10,575 nt of DNA from Nitrososphaerales archaeon TH5895 (GTDB lineage Archaea > Thermoproteota > Nitrososphaeria > Nitrososphaerales > Nitrososphaeraceae), in NCBI GenBank assembly GCA_014523695.1, contig JAATVS010000475.1:1-10575 (forward strand), read 5' to 3'. A program made the position numbers and the translations under genes. Below the pieces are notes generated by a model, which saw only the letters and a program-made list of their open reading frames with translations, was not told the origin of the DNA and did no database searches. This document shows, piece after piece, positions 5,017 to 10,575 of this stretch; the first letter of the stretch is position 1; each line of letters starts with the position of its first letter.

Positions 5017-6735
5017 TTACTTCTTAGAAACCGAGTGGTCGTGTATTCTGATCGCTTCGGCAATTAGCCTGTTTTGTAATTCTAATGCCTCTTTTGCTTC
5101 AGGATGCTTGGCTTCAGCGAGAGCCTCAGCGACAATCCTTATTATATGTCGTAATAGAAATTCATCTCCTCTTCTAGCTTCTGAACGGTACGCTGAGTTA
5201 GCCTTGTTCACAAAAACGACGTTCTCGCTTCTAAAGCTGTATCTCGAATCACTTTCATCCTCGTATGGAATTACTTTATATCCAACCTTCTTTAGGGCGA
5301 AAGTTTTCCTGATAATCGGTTTTCTGATCCTCTTTACCATTGATATTCCAGATGGATTTTGAAATTTATCTTCAATTTCAGGCGATGCCTCAAGTAACGA
5401 ATCATAATTTATGCCAAACTTAGAGGGCATACCTGTCTCTGTTTTTACATCGTTTATTACCTTGCTACCAACTTCAACAGAAATAGTCTTCTCGTTTCGA
5501 TCTGAAACCAATTCAGAGCTGTCATCCTGGCCTTCCAATTCCATGTCTTTTTGATTTTCACTAGGATACTGACGCTGAACAGTCGAATACAAATTTTGAC
5601 TTGATGAAGGAAATTCATTACCTGAAGAAATTCTCCCGCCAGCTTGTACTCCCAAATTATTGGAAGTACTGACCTCCTCTTTGACATCGACTAGCTGGAA
5701 TCCTTCAATTTCCTCCTCACCTTCTAGATTCTCAAATAGCGCCTGACCCAATGCTTTATCAATCTCCTTGTATATCTTCGATTCTTCTCTAGTAATTAAG
5801 ACATCCTCATATTCGGACAAACTAGGAATTACCGTGTCCTTGATATACTGCTTCATAGTATTGTGGAAAGCATGATATTCATCATCTTCGATCAACGCAG
5901 CCTTGTCTGCAAAGCGGGATGTGAGGGTGTCACACCTAACAAATCCAGTTACTCGGCTCAACCTTGAATCAAGCTCAAACGAAGTACGCGTAACTACGTG
6001 GTTACGTATCATGATCCCAATACCCCTTTCCTCATCTGATAGAGGCCTTTTAGCAATGACAATTTCACCAACAATACGGGGAGATTCAATGTTGACCGGA
6101 ATTCTGTGCCCTTGAATATCTGGGGGGGTGATGACCTGTGATCCCTCTAGATCCCATTCTTTAAAACTACTGGAGCTCTTCCAAAATACCTGAAACATGG
6201 GGTAGCGAAGAATTGCCAACTTTCTAATTTCCTTGATGAGTTTGATTGGATCAATTTTCACCTTAGAATTGCTTAAAGTTAATTCTGTGCCGTTGCGCAC
6301 TAACAGAGGTTCGTCAAGCTCTTTCAATCTCGAGTTTCCCTTGTACAGATCGTCAAGAGATGAAGAATCAATCAGTATTGATTTCCTAAATCCATCCCTC
6401 TTTGTTCGCATTTTCATGCTATCAAACGACGTCAAAAAAGATAAACGACCAGTGCCGTACCTGCCCGTCCTCGTTCTCTTCAATCTGGGAGAGATAAAAT
6501 CATTTTTCTTATGAGGTGAACCTAGAACAAGAAATTTTTCCATCCCATCTTCATCCATGCCGGCATCATCCTCGATCACGATGGCACCATCATTGACAAT
6601 AGTTATCAGTACTTTGGTTGCATCCTCGTCAAATGCGTTTTCGATCATTTCTTTGACAATATCATTTGGAGAGACCCAAGTTTTAGTTGCAAATTCTTTA
6701 AAGAAAGATGGATGCACCTTAAGTTCCACTGTCAT
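5017..6735 (-). CDS. GHKL (Bergerat-fold) ATPase, Hsp90/MORC-like, function unknown
   Basis: Encodes 572 residues from the ATG at 6735. ATP-binding domain (1 to about 150): N-box E29-M-I-E-N33-A-F-D, G1 box D56-D-A-G-M, segment GSPHKK (72-77) and G2 box G91-R-Y-G-T-G96. Residues ~223-306 (MIRNHVVTRTSF, VTGFVRCDTLT, EDDEYHAF) look like the S5-fold transducer domain of Hsp90, MutL and MORC-type proteins. A poorly structured, acidic, Ser/Gln-rich linker (~336-460) precedes a basic patch (KRIRKPIIRK) and a C-terminal helical domain rich in Ala, Glu and His. N-boxed Glu and Asn suggest active ATP hydrolysis with dimer clamping. No kinase phospho-acceptor or membrane segment is seen. Start: a TATA-like box at 6763-6772 predicts transcription near 6741. 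Longer in-frame starts at 6747 and 6879 exist; 6879 would overlap the DUF309 gene by ATGA and add 48 hydrophobic residues unlike the family N-terminus. Role unknown. Confidence 0.85.
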   Translation of the reverse strand: MTVELKVHPSFFKEFATKTWVSPNDIVKEMIENAFDEDATKVLITIVNDGAIVIEDDAGMDEDGMEKFLVLGSPHKKNDFISPRLKRTRTGRYGTGRLSFLTSFDSMKMRTKRDGFRKSILIDSSSLDDLYKGNSRLKELDEPLLVRNGTELTLSNSKVKIDPIKLIKEIRKLAILRYPMFQVFWKSSSSFKEWDLEGSQVITPPDIQGHRIPVNIESPRIVGEIVIAKRPLSDEERGIGIMIRNHVVTRTSFELDSRLSRVTGFVRCDTLTSRFADKAALIEDDEYHAFHNTMKQYIKDTVIPSLSEYEDVLITREESKIYKEIDKALGQALFENLEGEEEIEGFQLVDVKEEVSTSNNLGVQAGGRISSGNEFPSSSQNLYSTVQRQYPSENQKDMELEGQDDSSELVSDRNEKTISVEVGSKVINDVKTETGMPSKFGINYDSLLEASPEIEDKFQNPSGISMVKRIRKPIIRKTFALKKVGYKVIPYEDESDSRYSFRSENVVFVNKANSAYRSEARRGDEFLLRHIIRIVAEALAEAKHPEAKEALELQNRLIAEAIRIHDHSVSKK

Positions 6736-6762
6736 TTCTTCTATCATGTGGTGGTTCTTCCC

Positions 6763-6772
6763 TTTATCTATT
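6763..6772 (-). promoter_or_regulatory. TATA-like box for the GHKL ATPase gene
   Basis: The minus strand reads AATAGATAAA, centred about 32 bases upstream of the ATG at 6735. It implies a leader of roughly six bases. If used, it excludes the longer start at 6879 and places the ATG at 6747 at or just before the transcription start. Confidence 0.4.
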
Positions 6773-6875
6773 GCGTAGAATCGTCGATACGCCAACCACG
6801 GTAACAGACTTCTCTGCAGAATTGAAGACTCAGCGTTAATGATTGCAATGTCTATCGAGCAATTAATAATCCCGG

Positions 6876-7445
6876 TCATAACGTTGGCGAAATAATTCTA
6901 CCGGTATCTATAATTTTTCTTACAGCATCATTTAGTAAATCGATTTTAATTCTGTAATACTCGCCTGTGCAAAACTCGATCTTGCCATGAGCCCTTCTCA
7001 AGATACTTAGACACGTTTGGTTCTCGCCTTTCTGAAAATGGACGAAGGCTGCCGCAACCAAAATGATTCCATTCAGTAACCTTTTCTCTTCACCTTCTGA
7101 TTGCTTCCATATGTTCTCAAGCACCTCATGGCACTTCCAATATCTCTCATCGTTAAAGAGCTCTCGTGATCTATCCAATGCCTCTTCTTTGGACAAACGC
7201 TCCTCCGTTATCATTTCATATCTATCGAAGTCAGCAATTGTCGAAAGTGCCTTAATGACGATCCGATCTAGTATTCCTTGTTCAAGGACACTCACGTCAA
7301 ATTCAACGAAGTGCCTTGCTATTCTAACATCCCTTATTACAATATTATCACCATTTGGGATACTTCTCCTTGCCTCTACTAATACGGACGGTGCATTAGT
7401 GGGCATAATTGATTTGTTTTTGAGATATAGGAGATATCTTTCCAA
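6876..7445 (-). CDS. DUF309-family protein with N-terminal alpha/beta extension
   Basis: Encodes 189 residues. The C-terminal part (about 88-160) is the DUF309 signature: ELFNDERYWKCHEVLENIWK, then EEKRLLNGIILVAAAFVHFQKG, with H106/E107 and H136 in the usual places. DUF309 is an all-helical family of unknown function in bacteria and archaea. The first ~85 residues are not DUF309: RYLLYLK strand, APSVLVEARRSI helix, IVIRDVRIARHFVEFDVSV two strands, LDRIVIKALSTI helix, YEMI strand. This order suggests a ferredoxin-like beta-alpha-beta-beta-alpha-beta domain. The start is TTG at 7445: it supplies the first strand, and a TATA-like box (7472-7480) lies 27-35 bases upstream. An ATG at 7406 would cut that strand off. 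The stop codon at 6876-6878 overlaps a possible ATG of the ATPase gene (ATGA), so the two could be co-transcribed. Function unknown. Confidence 0.85.
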   Translation of the reverse strand: MERYLLYLKNKSIMPTNAPSVLVEARRSIPNGDNIVIRDVRIARHFVEFDVSVLEQGILDRIVIKALSTIADFDRYEMITEERLSKEEALDRSRELFNDERYWKCHEVLENIWKQSEGEEKRLLNGIILVAAAFVHFQKGENQTCLSILRRAHGKIEFCTGEYYRIKIDLLNDAVRKIIDTGRIISPTL

Positions 7446-7461
7446 TATACAGTTGAAAATT

Positions 7462-7480
7462 GTAGATCTACTATAAAATC
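7462..7480 (-). promoter_or_regulatory. TATA-like box with adjacent palindrome upstream of the DUF309 gene
   Basis: The minus strand reads GATTTTATA (7480-7472) followed at once by the perfect 10-base palindrome GTAGATCTAC (7471-7462). The TATA centre is about 30 bases from the TTG at 7445, giving a leader of about four bases. A palindrome between TATA and the transcription start is a typical archaeal repressor position; binding is not shown. Confidence 0.45.
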
Positions 7481-7528
7481 GTGAAGAACGTCTAATATGT
7501 GAATTCAGTATCTTTGTTTTAAGAAAAC

Positions 7529-8428
7529 CTAATGTTTTAGCTCAAGCAGCGAAAAGATAAACGGTGTATCGATGGATTGCTCGTTGGTCCACATCGTCGG
7601 TAAGGTAAGGAAATCCAAAACATGTAGATTGTGCTGGGCAATGAAGCGACCCCAACCAAATAGGGACCTATCCCTTGCATACTTTTTCATGGTGTGGCTG
7701 CCCATAAGAGCAAAACCTATGTGGGACGGCAAAAATTCCTGCTGAATAAGATTTGATATTACTGCATCTGCAAGAACTTCTCCGTGTTCTGGCAGACCTG
7801 AAATTAGAAACATCGGTCTCGATAAATTCATCTTTTCGAAATTAGTCTTGCAGGCATCGCCATCTAATATGTCAAATTCGACGCCAGTCGACCTAATTAT
7901 TTGCCGCTGCAAATCTACTAGGTTATCATCCAATTCGACACTTATCCCCCGCATTCCAGCGATTGCCCCACAATAAGGAATGCGTGCGTCTCCTGATCCT
8001 ATGTCTACTATTTCGTTAAAACCCATTAGTTTGGCACTACGGCAAATGACCCATGAAGAAATCAACCACGTGGGATAAAAGGGTTGATAGCAAGCATCAT
8101 GCTTCTTACTACTTAACCAATATTCTATTATTTCGCAAGAAAAGACCTTACATCGGCAATTTTGAATGTTGACTTCTTTCGGACTGCTGAAAATTGGGTT
8201 ATGGTAGGCAAATTCGTTGAGCTTCGAAATGGGGATCTCGTTGCCTATCTCTACCATCGAACAATCCAAGGGCAATATCTCATAAGTAGGACCATTGAAA
8301 TCACAGCTCCTAATATGCTCCCTTTTAAGTCCCACAATTAAACTGGCTAGATCCTGTGGATGCAAAAGAAAGTCAATACACCGACTCAGCGCTCGGACGA
8401 AAAGATCTACGATATGATTTGTGTCCAC
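7529..8428 (-). CDS. SAM-dependent methyltransferase, class I, substrate unknown
   Basis: Encodes 299 residues if started at the GTG at 8428. The Rossmann methyltransferase core is clear: motif I I-V-D142-I-G-S-G-D-A-R, motif II I-S-V-E165-L-D-D at the end of the second strand, FDILDGDA (about 185-192) as the adenine-contact region, and FLISGLPEHGE after the fourth strand. The ~130 residues before the core (helical, with a C-R-C-K-V-F-S-C stretch and ACYQPFYPTWLISSW) are not a standard module and probably recognise the substrate. Cys content is high. No signal or membrane segment, so cytoplasmic. Start is uncertain: TTG at 8470 follows a stop codon directly and would overlap the upstream zinc-ribbon gene by 98 bases, GTG at 8428 by 56 bases, while TTG at 8365 would avoid overlap but remove part of a helix. 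Whether it acts on protein, RNA or a small molecule cannot be told. Confidence 0.82.
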   Translation of the reverse strand: MDTNHIVDLFVRALSRCIDFLLHPQDLASLIVGLKREHIRSCDFNGPTYEILPLDCSMVEIGNEIPISKLNEFAYHNPIFSSPKEVNIQNCRCKVFSCEIIEYWLSSKKHDACYQPFYPTWLISSWVICRSAKLMGFNEIVDIGSGDARIPYCGAIAGMRGISVELDDNLVDLQRQIIRSTGVEFDILDGDACKTNFEKMNLSRPMFLISGLPEHGEVLADAVISNLIQQEFLPSHIGFALMGSHTMKKYARDRSLFGWGRFIAQHNLHVLDFLTLPTMWTNEQSIDTPFIFSLLELKH

Positions 8429-8546
8429 AGTTGGTGCATATATATATTCTTTTCCTCCTATAGGTAGCAATTATTTCTTCATCTTCGACCAAAACATGTT
8501 CAGACTTGATCATGCAGCGATCACAGAATCTCTTTTCTGTTTCCAT
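8373..8546 (-). CDS. Small zinc-ribbon protein overlapping the methyltransferase gene
   Basis: A 57-residue frame from the ATG at 8546 to the TGA at 8373-8375. It encodes F-C8-D-R-C11 near the N-terminus and Y-I-C37-T-N-C40-G-H-K-S-Y-R-R-S-F near the C-terminus. The long acidic strand loop between them (HVLVEDEEIIA) switches to a basic turn (YRRKRI). This pattern of two knuckles with conserved-looking flanks is typical of an authentic zinc ribbon and is very unlikely in a random frame. The basic C-terminal half suggests nucleic-acid or ribosome contact, by inference only. It begins 100 bases after the sucD stop codon on the same strand. Its 3' part lies in a different frame from the methyltransferase gene and overlaps it if that gene starts at 8428 or 8470. 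An AT-rich element at about 8575-8587 could be its TATA box. The family is not recognised. Confidence 0.72.
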   Translation of the reverse strand: METEKRFCDRCMIKSEHVLVEDEEIIATYRRKRIYICTNCGHKSYRRSFRPSAESVY

Positions 8547-8609
8547 TATCAGACAGAATAATTTGTGGATCTCATAACAAAAATATGAATGTATATTTAG
8601 TCATGCATT

Positions 8610-8623
8610 CAAGTCGAGACTTG
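8610..8623. promoter_or_regulatory. Perfect inverted repeat between sucD and the zinc-ribbon gene
   Basis: CAAGTC-GA-GACTTG, two 6-base arms. On the minus strand it follows a T5 run after the sucD stop codon and lies upstream of the AT-rich possible TATA element of the zinc-ribbon gene (about 8575-8587). It could be an activator site for that gene or a 3' structure of the sucCD mRNA. Confidence 0.35.
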
Positions 8624-8646
8624 TGAAAAAGAATTCAAACCTCCCG

Positions 8647-9570
8647 CTAATTTGTCTTAATTCTGAGAAGTAAGGGAAGTTCAGCCGGGGTTTTTGCCAC
8701 AGGAATGCCTAGACGAGCAAAGCTCTCAAACTTGGATTCTGCTGAACCGTACTTCCCATATACTATTGCCCCTGCATGCCCCATCTTCTTCTCTTTTGGC
8801 GCCGATCGACCAGCGATATACGCTACCATGCGATTTGAAATACCGTTGGCTTCCAAATAGCTCACAAACTTTTCTTCCGCATCACCACCAATTTCTCCTA
8901 CAACCACTATTGGATCATTGTTCTCAGAAATCCTCACCATTTCGACTGCTTCAATTAAGTTGGTGCCGTTGATAGGATCGCCACCTATTCCAAGGCAGAT
9001 CTTCTGTCCGTAACCATTCCTGGACAAATTGAACGCAACTTCATACATAAGGGTACCACTTCTAGAGAAAACAATTGTCTTACCTGGAGTAAAGGGAACT
9101 GCGGGCATTATCCCTAACTTAATAGTGCCCGGGACGATAATCCCGGGGGTATTTGGACCGATGATTCTTGCCCCTCTTTCTTTAGCATATTCAATGACTT
9201 TCATAGAATCTTTAATGGGCACATGCTCAGGAATTGCCACAATTAGCTTTATTCCATTTTCCAAAGATTCCATCGCGGCATTCAAGAAGTGAGGGGCTGG
9301 AACAAAAACAATGGATATTTTTGCATTAGTATTTGAAATAGCTTCACTTACACTGTTGAATATGGGAACCTCTTCGAAGAATTGGCCCCCTTTCCCTGGG
9401 GTTACTCCCGCAACAATATTGGTACCATATTCTCTCATTAGCTTAGTATGAACAGACCCAAAACTGCCTGTCATGCCTTGCACTATAACAGGTTGCCTTG
9501 CATAATCTGGGTCTCCGATATTTCCAACAAGGATCTTCATCAAGTCATAATCATATGTTTGACTGGTCAT
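8647..9570 (-). CDS. sucD: Succinate-CoA ligase (ADP/GDP-forming), alpha subunit
   Basis: The alpha subunit binds CoA and carries the phosphohistidine of the enzyme that interconverts succinyl-CoA and succinate with nucleotide phosphorylation in the TCA cycle. Encodes 307 residues, slightly longer than the usual ~290 because of a short N-terminal extension. Seen in order: QGMTGSFGSVHT (31-42, CoA-binding Rossmann loop), GGVTPGKGG-like AGVTPGKGG (54-62), GPNTPGII, FSRSGTLMYE, GIGGDPINGTN, VGEIGGDAEE and the active-site loop KKMGH265AGAIV; H265 is the residue phosphorylated. GSAESK follows, as in the family. The sucC stop codon and this ATG share ATGA (9567-9570), a translationally coupled pair. 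In ammonia-oxidising archaea the carbon-fixation cycle also passes through succinyl-CoA, so the enzyme connects TCA and fixation pools. Nucleotide preference cannot be read from this subunit. Confidence 0.97.
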   Translation of the reverse strand: MTSQTYDYDLMKILVGNIGDPDYARQPVIVQGMTGSFGSVHTKLMREYGTNIVAGVTPGKGGQFFEEVPIFNSVSEAISNTNAKISIVFVPAPHFLNAAMESLENGIKLIVAIPEHVPIKDSMKVIEYAKERGARIIGPNTPGIIVPGTIKLGIMPAVPFTPGKTIVFSRSGTLMYEVAFNLSRNGYGQKICLGIGGDPINGTNLIEAVEMVRISENNDPIVVVGEIGGDAEEKFVSYLEANGISNRMVAYIAGRSAPKEKKMGHAGAIVYGKYGSAESKFESFARLGIPVAKTPAELPLLLRIKTN

Positions 9571-10575
9571 AGTATGGCCTTTCCTTCTTGGGACTTTATT
9601 CCTTGCACTGCTGATTGGATTGCATCTTCGATCCTATCAAACAAATGAGCTTTAGAATCCTCTAGTATTTCCTTTGCCTTAAGTGATTCAGCTCCTGAAA
9701 TTCTAGCGAACAAAGGGACTGTTATTAAGTTGTTTACATATGCCTTTAGAATACCTTGGGCAACCAGATCGGTTCTTACAATTCCTCCAAATAAATTCAC
9801 AACAATTGTTTGAATTGTCTTCACTCTACTAATAACCGTAAGTGCTTGATAAATCGTTTCAGACGTCGCGCTCCCACCAAAATCAAGGAAAGCACCAGCA
9901 TCTCCTCCCGCGTCAGATACCATGTCGAGTGTCGACATAACCAAGCCCGCGCCGTTACCAATAATTGCAATATTTCCCTGGAGTTGTACAAATGAAAACC
10001 CATTCTTCTTTGCAAGAGATTCTAACTCAGTGGCTTCCTCATACTTGGTCAACTCGGGATGCCGAAACAATGAGTTGTCATCCAAGATCACCTTAGAGTC
10101 CAATGCTACAATTGAACCATTAACTAAAAGAGCAGCTGGATTTACTTCTACTAGTTCAGCCTCCTTCTCGCAAAGCAATCTATAAAGGTTCTGTACGAAT
10201 TCTACAAAGTTTTTTCGATCTTCACCTTCGATTCCCGCCATCCCAGCAATTCTAGCTGCAATATCTCCAATATCATCTGAGGATGTAATGTCCAAAATAA
10301 ATCTATTCTTGGCCGATTCAATTTCTATTCCTCCAGCAGCTGATACGATCAAAGAGAAGCACCTCGCACTGCGATTCAGAAATAAGGACACATACCATTC
10401 TTTTGAAATTTCTATGACTTCTTCAAGTAAAAGACCTCTAGGAGATTCGCCCTCAATTTTCTTGTTCATAACCTCAGTAAAATTGCTTTCAACATCAGTT
10501 ATGTTTCTACACTTTTTGATGGCCCCCGCCTTTCCTCGACCTCCAACGGGGACTTGTGATTTTAATACTATTGGA
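9567..10575 (-). CDS. sucC: Succinate-CoA ligase, beta subunit (5' end beyond window)
   Basis: The ATP-grasp beta subunit binds the nucleotide and, with SucD, forms succinate-CoA ligase. The frame stays open through the right edge: upstream of the internal Met at 10469 it reads PIVLKSQVPVGGRGKAG, the conserved nucleotide-binding start of the family, so the gene is cut by the window rather than starting at 10469. About 335 residues are visible, and by comparison with E. coli SucC roughly 40 are missing. Also seen: ELVEVNPAALLV (Mg/nucleotide site), DDNSLFRHPEL, GNIAIIGNGAGLVMSTLD, GAFLDFGGSAT and NLFGGIVRTDLVAQGI. The Asp of the usual D-[GA]-K at the metal site is kept as D-S-K. The C-terminus overlaps sucD by four bases. 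The promoter lies outside the window. Whether ADP or GDP is used depends on residues I cannot judge reliably. Confidence 0.96.
   Translation of the reverse strand, partial: PIVLKSQVPVGGRGKAGAIKKCRNITDVESNFTEVMNKKIEGESPRGLLLEEVIEISKEWYVSLFLNRSARCFSLIVSAAGGIEIESAKNRFILDITSSDDIGDIAARIAGMAGIEGEDRKNFVEFVQNLYRLLCEKEAELVEVNPAALLVNGSIVALDSKVILDDNSLFRHPELTKYEEATELESLAKKNGFSFVQLQGNIAIIGNGAGLVMSTLDMVSDAGGDAGAFLDFGGSATSETIYQALTVISRVKTIQTIVVNLFGGIVRTDLVAQGILKAYVNNLITVPLFARISGAESLKAKEILEDSKAHLFDRIEDAIQSAVQGIKSQEGKAIL

Noticed and set aside
7063..7476. Plus-strand open frame of 137 codons
   Set aside because: It is antisense to the DUF309 gene and is Ser/Leu-rich, as expected of a shadow frame.
9567..10469. 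sucC as a complete 300-residue gene starting at ATG 10469, i.e. an N-terminally truncated enzyme
   Set aside because: The frame is open upstream to the window edge and encodes the conserved nucleotide-binding segment VGGRGKAG, so the gene is only cut by the window.
1..10575. CRISPR array, insertion sequence or integrated element
   Set aside because: No regularly spaced repeats, transposase or integrase motifs, terminal inverted repeats or compositional break were seen.

Overview
The window reads as a chromosomal housekeeping stretch from an archaeon, most likely a thaumarchaeote (Nitrososphaeria) or close relative. Reasons: an archaeal RNA polymerase subunit P gene, an archaeal 20S proteasome beta subunit of the non-catalytic type, an archaeal/fungal Ygr210-type GTPase with a C-terminal TGS domain, several tiny zinc-ribbon genes, and TATA-like boxes placed about 25-30 bases before start codons with almost no leader. 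The DNA is moderately AT-rich. Species cannot be named from the sequence alone. I see no mobile element, CRISPR array, rRNA or tRNA.

Layout. The left edge cuts a HIT-family gene on the minus strand. A divergent promoter region (219-362) separates it from a plus-strand block: a 62-residue zinc-ribbon protein, dihydroxy-acid dehydratase (ilvD, branched-chain amino acid synthesis), the Ygr210-type GTPase, RNA polymerase subunit P, and a second small zinc-ribbon protein. A 267-base gap between convergent genes (4069-4335) has no convincing gene. From 4336 to the right edge everything is on the minus strand. Read in transcription order from the right edge, these genes are: succinyl-CoA ligase beta (sucC, cut by the window edge) and alpha (sucD), a 57-residue zinc-ribbon gene, a SAM-dependent methyltransferase whose 5' end probably overlaps that gene, a DUF309 protein, a GHKL/Bergerat-fold ATPase, and the proteasome beta subunit.

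How the genes fit together. sucC and sucD share an ATGA overlap and form one enzyme. The other genes look largely like single transcription units with their own TATA-like boxes. IlvD and SucCD are metabolic. RpoP, the GTPase, the proteasome subunit and possibly the methyltransferase are information-processing or quality-control functions. The least understood part is the run of minus-strand genes from 8546 down to 5017 (zinc ribbon, methyltransferase, DUF309 protein, MORC/Hsp90-like ATPase), none of which has a function I can assign.

Most notable points: the proteasome beta subunit has Ala where the catalytic Thr1 should be while keeping nearly all of the surrounding active site; the short zinc-ribbon gene at 8373-8546 is easily missed and overlaps the methyltransferase frame; RpoP has a shortened C-x-C zinc knuckle; a MORC/Hsp90-like ATPase with a long acidic linker has no assigned role; and several perfect inverted repeats sit on or beside promoters and start codons, including one that covers the ilvD GTG start.
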